This document shows, one piece after another, positions 54,448 to 62,628 of a DNA stretch of 64,000 bases. Source of the DNA: a bacterium. GTDB lineage: Bacteria > UBA10199 > JACPAL01 > GCA-016699445. A program made the translations under genes and the position numbers. Where the stretch lies: positions 21,362 to 85,361 of the forward strand of contig DATIGE010000040.1 in NCBI GenBank assembly GCA_035454885.1, given 5' to 3'. The notes under the pieces are model-generated. The model was not told the DNA's origin, did no database searches, and was given only the letters and a program-made list of their open reading frames with translations. Every line of letters begins with the position of its first letter. The first letter of the stretch is position 1.

Positions 54448-54482
54448 CAACTTTTTGAGATTCTCGTCGAACAAGGGACGAT

Positions 54483-56126
54483 ATGAGTCTCCTCTTGCCC
54501 TTGTCGCCCCATCTGACGCTGCCGCTATGCTCCGCGGTCGACCTGCAGAGGGCCTTGTTCCAAGCCTCGACTTTTTCCGACATCGCCGCGGTCCATGGCG
54601 CCTTGGAGGGCGTCGCCAACGCGATCCAGCCCCACCGGTCGGCCTTGGAACATAGCGTCAGCTCCAAGGGCGTGACCTTCCGCCGTGAGATGCGCTACTT
54701 CGATCATCTGCTTTCCCGCGATTCCGAGGGCTCGCGACTCGCCCTCTCAGAGATCGCAATGCACCCCAAGGCCCTCGAACTCCTCCTGCATCAATCGCCG
54801 CAGACCGCCCGAAACCTCGCAGAGACGGCGGCCGGGATCGCAGTGGACGCCACCGGCATTCGCGAGGCGCATCTGAACTGGCTCCAGGTTCCCTTGAACG
54901 GACCTGGCGATTCACCGCTGACGGCCTGGGGACAGATCACCTATTGGCTTTCCAGCCTCGCCGCCCCGGCGAATTGGTTGTCCTGGACCTCCGCCGCCTC
55001 CATGGCCGTGGAATCCGCCTATTGGGCCGGCTCTGGACAGACGCCGACGACCGCCTTCGCCGCCTCATCCGCCCTCCTCGCCGGCGCCCTCTATGGAATG
55101 GCCCACCGAAAGAGCGCGAAGAACCGGCTCGTCGAGGCCGCCCGGCGCGCCCCTCTCGACTTCGAGTCCGCGCGCGGATTCTTGGAATCCTTCAACCGCC
55201 TCATCCCGGCGAACACGCCCTCCCTCGATGGGTCCGGCAACCCCGACGTGATCGAGAGCATCCGCAAGAGCTCGGCGCTCGGAGGGGTCCCGAATTTAAG
55301 CCTTCCCACGACCCTGCAGGTGATCGCGGACTTTTTAAATTTCGGCTCCGCCACGGTCCAGGGATTAGGCGCCCCCGGATCCTCCAAAGACCTTTACAAC
55401 CGCCTGGCACAAGCGATCGGCTTCGGGACCCTCTCCCGCACGCGCTGGCAACCGACCGTCTTGAACGCCCACCGGATGGAACAGATCGCCGAATACCGGC
55501 GTCAGGGCAAGAAGGTCATCTTCGTCGGCAATCACCGCAGCCATCTGGACATCCTCCTAGCGGTGGCCCTCCTCCGCGATTTTGACATCCGCTTCGTGGC
55601 CAAGTCCGAACTCCTCAAGGTACCCGTTCTCGGAGACATCCTCCGCATGGCGGACCATTTTACGGTGGACCGGGAGCACGACGACCGGCGCCTCGAAAAG
55701 GTCTCGGCCTGGGGCGTCCGCACGTTCGAGAAGGGTCTTTGCCCCTTCTTCTTCATCGAGGGGACCCGCATGGACACGCCGCTCCGCCGCGAGGAGGTGG
55801 GGATCCGGCCTCCAGAGATCGGCGCCGCCCATCTCGCCGCCCAGTTCCCGAACGACGTGGTCATCGTCCCGGTGGTCTCGTACGGTTTCGGACGCCTTCT
55901 CCGCAAAGAGGAGAGCTTGGACGCGGTGCTGGAAGGCACGATGCGGCATCAGCCGACGGTCACGTCGATCCTCGAACCGATCGAGGTCTGGAACCTCCTG
56001 GATGCGGATCCCGCCTTGTCGAAGGACGAGGAGATCCGCCTCAACTCCCTCCTCTGGAACCGGATGTGGGCCGAACTCTCCCGCATCCAGGCCTACATGA
56101 ATGACTTGTCCGCCAAGGCCGCCTGA
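54483..56126 (+). CDS. PlsC-family acyltransferase with a long N-terminal extension
   Basis: 547 residues. The C-terminal domain (about 335-545) has all 1-acylglycerol-3-phosphate acyltransferase motifs: NHRSHLD (HX4D), FVAKSELLKVPVLGDILRMADHFTVDRE, FFIEGTRMDTP and VIVPVVSYG. The first 330 residues are not part of the family (ordinary PlsC is about 240) and are helical, with a hydrophobic stretch near 155-205 that may contact a membrane. There is no signal peptide. Intact enzyme placed right after the degenerate relative, last gene of the sigma-54 region. The downstream mqnX starts 14 bases later, so read-through into the menaquinone operon is possible. Confidence 0.88.
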   Translation: MSLLLPLSPHLTLPLCSAVDLQRALFQASTFSDIAAVHGALEGVANAIQPHRSALEHSVSSKGVTFRREMRYFDHLLSRDSEGSRLALSEIAMHPKALELLLHQSPQTARNLAETAAGIAVDATGIREAHLNWLQVPLNGPGDSPLTAWGQITYWLSSLAAPANWLSWTSAASMAVESAYWAGSGQTPTTAFAASSALLAGALYGMAHRKSAKNRLVEAARRAPLDFESARGFLESFNRLIPANTPSLDGSGNPDVIESIRKSSALGGVPNLSLPTTLQVIADFLNFGSATVQGLGAPGSSKDLYNRLAQAIGFGTLSRTRWQPTVLNAHRMEQIAEYRRQGKKVIFVGNHRSHLDILLAVALLRDFDIRFVAKSELLKVPVLGDILRMADHFTVDREHDDRRLEKVSAWGVRTFEKGLCPFFFIEGTRMDTPLRREEVGIRPPEIGAAHLAAQFPNDVVIVPVVSYGFGRLLRKEESLDAVLEGTMRHQPTVTSILEPIEVWNLLDADPALSKDEEIRLNSLLWNRMWAELSRIQAYMNDLSAKAA

Positions 56127-56140
56127 CCTAGACTGCCGCG

Positions 56141-57292
56141 ATGCTCCTTCGGGCCCGTCGGGTGTTCCCCGTCTCTTCGCCGCCGATTGAGGACGGGGTG
56201 GTGGTAATTGAAAACGACCGCATCACATACGTCGGGGCGTATGGCCATACGCCCCTAAACGCCAAGACCGGGCATTGCGTAGATCTGGCTGATGACACCC
56301 TCCTCCCGGGATTCGTGAACACACATTGCCACCTGGAACATTCCGCCCTGAAAGGCCTCACGACGCCCCAGCGCCCCTTCACCGAATGGGTGAAGGAGGT
56401 GACAAGGGAGAACGCCTCGCTCACCAGGGGCGACGTGCGGTCCGGCGTCTCGCGGGGCATCGAGGCCCTGATCCGCGGCGGGACGACGACGCTCGCCGAC
56501 CATTGCCATCCGGATACGGAACCCTTTGCGACTCCGTTCCGGCGCGTCCTATTTTGGGAGGTCTTGGGCGCCCACATGGGGCGCGCCCGTGAGTGTCTGG
56601 AAAAGGCCCGCCGGCGCGCCGCCGACGAGGGGGGATTCGTAACCCCTCATTCGCTCTATGCCGTCCACGAGGAGGTCTCGGAGCAAATTTTGGCGGAATC
56701 GCAGTCCCGTCAATCCCTCCACATTCTGGAATCGGCCGACGAGGACCGCTTCTTCCGGCGCCAGGACGGCCCCCTGGCCGTCTACGTACAGGAACGAGGC
56801 GGGGATCTGGATTTTCCCTTTTCCTCCCCCGTCCGGTGGCTCGAAGCCCATCACCGTCTGAATTCGGGATGCCTTCTCGTACACGGAAATCACCTCATCC
56901 CCTCGGAAATTGGCATCTTGCGGGGCTCCGGGGCCTCTGTTATCCATTGCCCCGGCAGCCACCGGTTTTTCGGACACAAGCGCTTCCCCCTGGAGGATTT
57001 GAAGGCCGCGGGAGTCCGTATGGCGCTGGGCACCGACGGCCTGGCCAGCAACGAGGACCTCTCCATGCTCCGGGAAATGCGTCTCTTGAAGGAGACCTAT
57101 CCGCGTTTGACCGACGAAGAAGTGATCAACATGGCGACGATCGAAGGGGCCCGGGCCCTGGGGATGGAGAAGGAGATCGGTTCGATCGAGGTTGGAAAGA
57201 AGGCGGACCTCATTGCGGTTCGAGGGACCCCTCTGGAAGCGGAATCGGTCGTTTTTTCGATGGTGGATGGACGCGTATGTTTGAATCCCTGA
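56141..57292 (+). CDS. mqnX: Amidohydrolase, probable aminodeoxyfutalosine deaminase
   Basis: Deaminates aminodeoxyfutalosine to futalosine in one branch of the menaquinone pathway. The 383-residue metal-dependent amidohydrolase has NTHCHLEHSAL (HxH), LLVHGNHL, HCPGSHRFFG and LGTDGLASNEDLSML (metal-binding His and Asp). The family also includes other deaminases; the assignment rests on the mqn neighbours. Residues about 31-41 (VGAYGHTPLNA) are encoded by a palindromic repeat. Its last 16 bases overlap the UbiD-family gene. Confidence 0.8.
   Translation: MLLRARRVFPVSSPPIEDGVVVIENDRITYVGAYGHTPLNAKTGHCVDLADDTLLPGFVNTHCHLEHSALKGLTTPQRPFTEWVKEVTRENASLTRGDVRSGVSRGIEALIRGGTTTLADHCHPDTEPFATPFRRVLFWEVLGAHMGRARECLEKARRRAADEGGFVTPHSLYAVHEEVSEQILAESQSRQSLHILESADEDRFFRRQDGPLAVYVQERGGDLDFPFSSPVRWLEAHHRLNSGCLLVHGNHLIPSEIGILRGSGASVIHCPGSHRFFGHKRFPLEDLKAAGVRMALGTDGLASNEDLSMLREMRLLKETYPRLTDEEVINMATIEGARALGMEKEIGSIEVGKKADLIAVRGTPLEAESVVFSMVDGRVCLNP
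56234..56255. repeat. AGGGGCG palindrome, copy 4, inside mqnX
   Basis: A perfect 22-bp palindrome (GGGGCGTATGG plus its complement), followed by CTAA. It is translated V-G-A-Y-G-H-T-P-L in the same frame and orientation as copy 3 at 30113. Confidence 0.85.
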
Positions 57293-58731
57293 AACAATTC
57301 ATCTCCTTTCTCGAGGAACGAAAGCAGCTCGTCCGGATCACCGAACCGGTCAAGACCGACCTGGAGATCACGGAGATCACCGACCGGGTCACCAAGGCCG
57401 GCGGACCCGCCCTCCTCTTCGAGAACGTCGTCAAGGTGGATGGGACGAAGTCGGACTTCCCCCTCCTCATCAACGCCTACGGGACGTGGAAGCGCATGGC
57501 CTGGTCCCTGGGCGTGGAGGACGTGGAGGAGGTCGCCTCCGAGATCGACGCCCTGATCAAAACGGCCCCGCCCTCCGGCTTTCTGGAAAAACTCCGCATG
57601 CTCCCGAAGCTCGCCAAGATCGGGAGCTACGTGCCGAAGACCGTCTCCCGAGGGGCCTGCCAGGACGTCATCCTCCCCGATCCCGATCTCTCGATCCTGC
57701 CTTATCTCAAGTGCTGGCCGGGCGACGGCGGGCCGTTCATCACTCTCCCCGTCGTCATCACCAAGGACCCCGATACGGGGATCCGCAACGTCGGCACCTA
57801 CCGGATGCAGGTCTTCGACAAGAAAACGACCGGGATGCACTGGCAGATCCACAAGGGGGGGTCCAGGCATTTTCAGCGGTACAAGGAGCTGAACCGGAAG
57901 ATCCCCGTGGCCGTCTGCCTCGGCGGCGATCCCGTCCTCACTTACGCGGCGACCGCCCCGATGCCGGACAACTTCGACGAGCTCATGCTCGCGGGTTTCA
58001 TCCGCAAGAAGGCCGTCGAGATGGTGAAATGCCGGACGATCGACATGGAAGTCCCGGCGGACGCCGATTTCGTGATCGAAGGCACCGTCGATCCGAACGA
58101 ACCGCTCGTCATGGAAGGCCCCTTCGGCGACCACACGGGTTACTACTCGCTCGCGGACCTCTACCCGCTCTTCCACGTCACGGCGGTCACGCACCGGAAG
58201 GACCCCGTTTACCCGACGACCATCGTAGGACCGCCCCTGCAGGAAGACGGCTTCCTCGGCAAGGCGACGGAAAGGATCTTCCTGCCCTTGGTCAAGATGA
58301 CGTTTCCCGAAATCAAGGACATGCACTTTCCCATCGAGACGTGCTTTCACAATCTCGCGATCGTTTCGATCAAGAAGCAGTACCCGGGCCACGCCAAGAA
58401 GATCATGCACTCCTTTTGGGGCACCGGGCAGCTCATGTTCACGAAATGCCTGATCGTGGTGGACGAGGACGTCAACATCCAGGACCTGAGGGAGGTCGCC
58501 TGGCGGGTCTCCAACAATATCGACGCCAAGCGGGACGTCGTCTTCGCCGAGGGCCCGGTCGACGCCCTGGACCACGCCGCCGAGCAGTTCGCCTACGGCT
58601 CCAAGATGGGTATCGACGCGACGAAGAAGTGGAAGGAGGAAGGCTTCCAGCGCGAATGGCCGGAGGTCTTGAAGATGTCTCCCGAGGTTAAAATGAAAAT
58701 CGACGGGATTTGGAAAAAATTGGGGATCTGA
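57277..58731 (+). CDS. ubiD: UbiD-family decarboxylase (menaquinone type, MqnL-like)
   Basis: A prenylated-flavin-dependent decarboxylase that should act on the 1,4-dihydroxy-6-naphthoate-derived intermediate. The 484-residue product has LPVVITKDPDTGIRNVGTYRMQ, GMHWQIHKGGSRH and EGPFGDHTGYYS, which hold the family's Arg/Glu residues for flavin and substrate. The ATG at 57277 lies inside mqnX and the stop shares one base with the ubiE start. The flavin prenyltransferase it needs is two genes downstream. Confidence 0.92.
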   Translation: MFESLKQFISFLEERKQLVRITEPVKTDLEITEITDRVTKAGGPALLFENVVKVDGTKSDFPLLINAYGTWKRMAWSLGVEDVEEVASEIDALIKTAPPSGFLEKLRMLPKLAKIGSYVPKTVSRGACQDVILPDPDLSILPYLKCWPGDGGPFITLPVVITKDPDTGIRNVGTYRMQVFDKKTTGMHWQIHKGGSRHFQRYKELNRKIPVAVCLGGDPVLTYAATAPMPDNFDELMLAGFIRKKAVEMVKCRTIDMEVPADADFVIEGTVDPNEPLVMEGPFGDHTGYYSLADLYPLFHVTAVTHRKDPVYPTTIVGPPLQEDGFLGKATERIFLPLVKMTFPEIKDMHFPIETCFHNLAIVSIKKQYPGHAKKIMHSFWGTGQLMFTKCLIVVDEDVNIQDLREVAWRVSNNIDAKRDVVFAEGPVDALDHAAEQFAYGSKMGIDATKKWKEEGFQREWPEVLKMSPEVKMKIDGIWKKLGI

Positions 58732-59420
58732 TGTCCGAACAGGTTCAAAAAATATTCGACAACATCGCCCCCCGCTACGACCTCTTGAACGGCCTCCTCT
58801 CGCTCAAGTCGGACCGGCTCTGGCGGAAGGCCGCCGTCCGGGTGATCTCGGCCCCCGAATACCGGAACGTCCTGGATTTGTGCGCCGGGACCCTGGCCCT
58901 CACGAAGACCCTCCTGGAGGCCAATCCCGACGCACGGGTGACCGCGGTCGACTTTTCGGAGCCCATGCTCCGCAAGGGTTGGGAGAACCTGCCCAAGGCC
59001 ATGCAGTCCTCGGTCGGGCCGATGGTCGCCGACGCCATGAAGCTCAATCTCCCGGCCCGATCCTTCGACGCGGTGATGTGCGCCTACGGGATGCGCAACA
59101 TCGACGACAACGAGCTGGTTCTGAAAAAGCTCTCGGGTCTCCTGCGCCGCGGCGGCAAGCTCGTCATTCTCGAATTCTTCCGGCCGGAGGGTCTGATCAA
59201 CAAGATCTTCAACGCCACCTACGCCCAGTTCGTGATCCCGGTGATCGGCCACCTCGTCTCCGGCCATCCCGAAGCCTACCGCTACCTGCGCGACTCCGTC
59301 CGCCACTACTACACGCCGACGGCCTACCGGGAGCTCCTCAAGCACACCGGCTTCCGGAACGTCTCCGTCCGCGCCCTGACCGGAGGCGTGACCCATTTGG
59401 TCTCGGCGGAGGCCTCGTGA
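58731..59420 (+). CDS. ubiE: Demethylmenaquinone methyltransferase
   Basis: SAM-dependent C-methylation, the last step of menaquinone synthesis. The 229-residue product has FDNIAPRYDLLNGLLSLKSDRLWRK, motif I as VLDLCAGTL (the usual DxxxGTG ends less canonically), DFSEPML and YGMRNIDD. ATG overlaps the UbiD stop by one base; its own stop overlaps ubiX (GTGA). Also called menG. Confidence 0.93.
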   Translation: MSEQVQKIFDNIAPRYDLLNGLLSLKSDRLWRKAAVRVISAPEYRNVLDLCAGTLALTKTLLEANPDARVTAVDFSEPMLRKGWENLPKAMQSSVGPMVADAMKLNLPARSFDAVMCAYGMRNIDDNELVLKKLSGLLRRGGKLVILEFFRPEGLINKIFNATYAQFVIPVIGHLVSGHPEAYRYLRDSVRHYYTPTAYRELLKHTGFRNVSVRALTGGVTHLVSAEAS

Positions 59421-59965
59421 AGCTGGTCGTGGGAATCAGCGGGGCCAGCGGGGCCATCTATGCCAAAAGGCTCCTCGATTTTCTGAAAACGACGCCCCAC
59501 GAGGTCCATCTGACCGCGAGCGAGAACGCCCTGGCGATCGGGCGGGATGAGGCGGGGATCGACTACAAGGAAATCGGATACCCCTTTTTCGGACATCGGG
59601 ACTTCACCGCCCCTTTCGCGAGCGGTTCCGCGAAGTACGACGCCCTGGTCGTGATCCCCTGCAGCATGGGGACACTGGGGCGAGTCGCCCATGGATACTC
59701 CGACGACCTGCTCGCCCGGGCCGCCGACGTCTTTTTCAAGGAGCGCCGCAAGATCCTCTTGGTGCCCCGCGAGACGCCGTTCAGCCTCATCCACATCGAA
59801 AACATGAGGCTCGTGACGCTGGCCGGGGCGACGGTGATCCCGGCGATCCCGTCCTTTTACTCCAAGCCCAGGACCATCGAAGAGGCCGTGGACACGGTGA
59901 TCGCACGCGTCCTGGACCATCTGGGCGTCGACAATCGCCTCCGGACGCGCTGGCAGGAACGATGA
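59417..59965 (+). CDS. ubiX: Flavin prenyltransferase
   Basis: Makes the prenylated FMN cofactor for UbiD. The 182-residue product has the GISGASGAIYAKRLL nucleotide loop, VIPCSMGTLGRVAHGYSDDLLARAADV and LVPRETPFSLIHIENM, all standard. GTG start inside the ubiE stop, and its stop overlaps the ATG of the next gene. Strong translational coupling within the operon. Confidence 0.95.
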   Translation: MKLVVGISGASGAIYAKRLLDFLKTTPHEVHLTASENALAIGRDEAGIDYKEIGYPFFGHRDFTAPFASGSAKYDALVVIPCSMGTLGRVAHGYSDDLLARAADVFFKERRKILLVPRETPFSLIHIENMRLVTLAGATVIPAIPSFYSKPRTIEEAVDTVIARVLDHLGVDNRLRTRWQER

Positions 59966-60834
59966 TTTCCCTGAATCCAATGCTCTCCAAGGTCCGCCAC
60001 GTCTCCGGGATGCTGAAACTGTCCCACACGGTCTTCGCCCTCCCTTTCGCCCTCGCTTCCATGTTGGCGGCGGCGGGGGGCCTGCCGTCCTGGAGACTCG
60101 CGGCCCTCATCCTTCTGGCGATGGTGACCGCCCGGAACGCCGGCATGGCCTTCAACCGCTATCTCGACGCCGGCATCGACGCGCGCAATCCCCGCACCGC
60201 CTCCCGCCACGTCCCTCAGGGCCTCCTCTCGGGGAGGTTCGTCCTCGTCTTTTCCCTGGTGAACGCCCTCCTCTTTCTGGCCGTCGCCCGCGCGATCAAT
60301 CCCCTGTGTCTGGCCTTGTCCCCCGCCGCCCTGGCCCTACTGTTCGGCTACTCCTACATGAAGCGGGTCTCGTCCCTGTCCCACCTCGTTCTGGGCCTTG
60401 TCTTGGGATCGTCTCCGATCGCGGCCTGGATCGCCGTTCGCGGGACGTTCAACCCTCCCCCGTTCGTTCTGGGTCTCGCCGTCGCCTTTTGGGTGGCCGG
60501 CTTCGACGTCATTTACGCGACTCAAGACCACGATTTCGACCGCCGGGAAGGACTCCATTCCCTGGTGGTCCGGTTTGGCGTGGCACGCGCCCTCGTCATT
60601 GCCCGCGTTTTTCACGCGGCGACGATCGTCCTGTTCGTCGCCTTCGGCCTCCTCCTTCGTTCGCCGTGGCCCTATTTTGCGACGATCGCCCTCACGGCCG
60701 CCCTCCTCACCTACGAGCATTCGCTCGTCAAGGCGGAGGATCTGTCCCGCGTCAATGCGGCCTTCTTCACCGTCAATGGATTTATTTCGTTGATCTTCCT
60801 TGCGGGCATCGCTCTCGCCATTATAAATTATTAA
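59962..60834 (+). CDS. mqnP: UbiA-family prenyltransferase (MqnP-like)
   Basis: Attaches the polyprenyl tail to the dihydroxynaphthoate-type ring in the inner membrane. The 290-residue product has about eight hydrophobic helices, the first Asp-rich motif as NRYLDAGIDARNPRT and the second as YATQDHDFDRREG. ATGA overlap with ubiX. Its position after the UbiD/UbiE/UbiX genes supports the menaquinone role. Confidence 0.9.
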   Translation: MISLNPMLSKVRHVSGMLKLSHTVFALPFALASMLAAAGGLPSWRLAALILLAMVTARNAGMAFNRYLDAGIDARNPRTASRHVPQGLLSGRFVLVFSLVNALLFLAVARAINPLCLALSPAALALLFGYSYMKRVSSLSHLVLGLVLGSSPIAAWIAVRGTFNPPPFVLGLAVAFWVAGFDVIYATQDHDFDRREGLHSLVVRFGVARALVIARVFHAATIVLFVAFGLLLRSPWPYFATIALTAALLTYEHSLVKAEDLSRVNAAFFTVNGFISLIFLAGIALAIINY

Positions 60835-60842
60835 AACTAGAT

Positions 60843-61313
60843 ATGACTCAAACGCTTCAACAGGCCCTCCTCAAGGCCGGGCTGATCAGCCAGGACAAAC
60901 TCAAAAAGGCCGAGGCCGAAAAAAAGGCGGCCGAACGTGCGGCCCGCTTTCCCAAGAAAGAGGAACGACGTCCCCCGCCTCCGCCGAAACTGGCCGCTCC
61001 GAAACCAGCCAAGCCGGCGCCGCCCCCACCCCGTCCTGCGGCGCCTCCTCCAAAGAAATCCTTGGGCTTCATCGAGGGCAAGCATCATCACCACATCCGC
61101 ACCCAATGCGAGGCCTGCGGCCGGCCCTCGCCGGACGTCGAGTACTACGAGCACAAGAACAGGGCCCTGGATAAGTATTGGCTCTGCGTGAGATGCGCGG
61201 ACGACAACAACATCCTGGACGATTTCCGGCAGACGATGCAGAGCTCACAATCTCAAAAGGGGATTTTCCAGCGCGGCTACGGACCCACGAAGGTCTTCAG
61301 AAGAAAACTATAA
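60843..61313 (+). CDS. Small protein with DUF2058-like head and a zinc-ribbon-like tail
   Basis: 156 residues. The head (LQQALLKAGLISQDKLKKAEAEKKAAERAAR) is a charged helix like the DUF2058 family. A Lys/Pro-rich spacer (about 38-75) follows, then a His cluster (KHHHHIR) and CEACGRP...CVRCADD, two CxxC pairs spaced for one zinc ion. Cytoplasmic. It starts eight bases after the prenyltransferase stop, so it is cotranscribed with the menaquinone operon, though a link in function is not evident. A role in RNA or protein binding is a guess. Confidence 0.7.
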   Translation: MTQTLQQALLKAGLISQDKLKKAEAEKKAAERAARFPKKEERRPPPPPKLAAPKPAKPAPPPPRPAAPPPKKSLGFIEGKHHHHIRTQCEACGRPSPDVEYYEHKNRALDKYWLCVRCADDNNILDDFRQTMQSSQSQKGIFQRGYGPTKVFRRKL

Positions 61314-61321
61314 CTTTAAGG

Positions 61322-61795
61322 CTATTCCGGATCGACCGCGGCGGCGTTCATCACTTCGAGCGGCTGGGGCGGCTGGGCGGAAGTCATTCTCTCCAAGCGG
61401 ACCGGCGCCGTGCCATCATGGAGGAAATCGAGCTGTTTTGCGGCCTCGTGCGAGACATCCACAATCCGGTTCCGGACGAAAGGCCCGCGGTCGTTGACCG
61501 TCACAATGAGCTCCTGTCCGTTCCGCAGGTTGGTCACTTTCAATTTGGTCCCGAAGGGGAGCTTTCGGTGCGCACAGGTCAGATCGCGCTGGTCATATTT
61601 TTCGCCGCTGGCGGTTTTCCGTCCGTGAAACCCGGGACCATACCAAGACGCGAGCCCTTCCTGGATGAATTCCCCGTGTTCATAAGGAACGTGAGAGGCT
61701 TGTGGTTTGGGAGCCGTGGCGCATCCCGGGGCTGTCAAGGCAGCGCCTGCCAAACAAGACGAAGCGAGCAGAAACCTGATTTGGGCCCGGGCCAT
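61322..61795 (-). CDS. rlpA: RlpA-like septal ring lipoprotein/lytic transglycosylase
   Basis: The 157-residue product has a signal peptide and lipobox TAPGC (Cys near 25), then a double-psi beta-barrel: GLASWYGPGFHGRKTASGE, LTCAHRKLPFGTKLKVTN and VNDRGPF with the catalytic-type Asp. It cleaves naked glycan strands in the cell wall in the characterised family. No SPOR domain is present, so it is the short form. AGGGAGGT precedes the ATG. It converges on the zinc-ribbon gene. Confidence 0.9.
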   Translation of the reverse strand: MARAQIRFLLASSCLAGAALTAPGCATAPKPQASHVPYEHGEFIQEGLASWYGPGFHGRKTASGEKYDQRDLTCAHRKLPFGTKLKVTNLRNGQELIVTVNDRGPFVRNRIVDVSHEAAKQLDFLHDGTAPVRLERMTSAQPPQPLEVMNAAAVDPE

Positions 61796-61863
61796 GGGAC
61801 CTCCCTTCTGCTCAATACGAGGCCCCTTCTACCATCCCCTCCCGCGGAGGTCTAGCTTCCATT

Positions 61864-62628
61864 TCACTCAATCGGCGTGACCGGGCCCGCGCCCGGCGTC
61901 GGGGACTCGCTCTCCATGAAATCGGAAAAATTATCGCCGGTGTCGATTCCTGGCTCCTTGCGTTCGAGGCTGTGGCCGTTAACGACGTCCGGCGCGCACT
62001 GCCCTTCGAAGGCGGGGAGACCGTTTTCCGCCATCGCAACGACACCATCGCCGTATCCCACGGCGTCCAACAGCGCCCCGTCCGTATCCGTCAACAGCAC
62101 GGCATCGGGACCGTTCTGCGGGTCGAAGTTGTCGATCAAATCGGGGTTTGGCACCTGACTGATGTCCGGAGACCCCGTGCGCGCGTCCGCGACAACATAA
62201 TAGCCGTCCCCTGGAATGCGCTCCCCTTCCGGCAAGACAATCGTGTCGTCAATACTTCCATCGCCGCCGTCCACGAAAAGCACCCTGAACCCGCCGATCA
62301 ACAGTCCCGGCGTCCCATAGAGCTCGACAAAGAGGAGGCCATCCGTGTCGCTGCCGACGGCGTCGTAAAAAATCTCATTGAGGACGACGGTTCCGACGAT
62401 TTCTTCGGCTTCCACGACCGGCTCCGAGCCTGCCGCTTCCGCCGCAGATCCTTCGCCTTCCGCGTTCCCGGCGGTTTCTGCTCCGTTCCAGGCCTGGGCC
62501 GGAACCGACTTGGCGCTCCCCTCGCCCGAGGGCGGAAGGGAATCCCACAGCGACTCCGGCCGTGACGGAGGCGCTCCACATGCGGTTGTCAGAAGAGTCA
62601 GTACGAGTAGGACGCCAAGTGTCTTCAT
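61864..62628 (-). CDS. Lipoprotein with a lamin-tail-like domain
   Basis: The 254-residue product has lipobox LLTTAC (Cys near 17). An Ala/Gly/Glu linker runs to about 75, followed by a lamin-tail-type immunoglobulin-like domain: VVLNEIFYDAVGSDTDGLLFVELYGTPG, GDGYYVVADA and NGPDAVLLTDTDGALLDAVGYGD. Bacterial lamin-tail domains occur on surface proteins and secreted nucleases. The end (NGHSLERKEPGIDTGDN.SDF) fits the family. AGGAGA precedes the ATG, which overlaps the stop of the upstream gene (ATGA). Confidence 0.85.
   Translation of the reverse strand: MKTLGVLLVLTLLTTACGAPPSRPESLWDSLPPSGEGSAKSVPAQAWNGAETAGNAEGEGSAAEAAGSEPVVEAEEIVGTVVLNEIFYDAVGSDTDGLLFVELYGTPGLLIGGFRVLFVDGGDGSIDDTIVLPEGERIPGDGYYVVADARTGSPDISQVPNPDLIDNFDPQNGPDAVLLTDTDGALLDAVGYGDGVVAMAENGLPAFEGQCAPDVVNGHSLERKEPGIDTGDNFSDFMESESPTPGAGPVTPIE

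Noticed and set aside
52968..54512. A 514-codon minus-strand frame opposite the degenerate acyltransferase gene
   Set aside because: No recognisable domain or start signals; the plus strand has the PlsC motif order.
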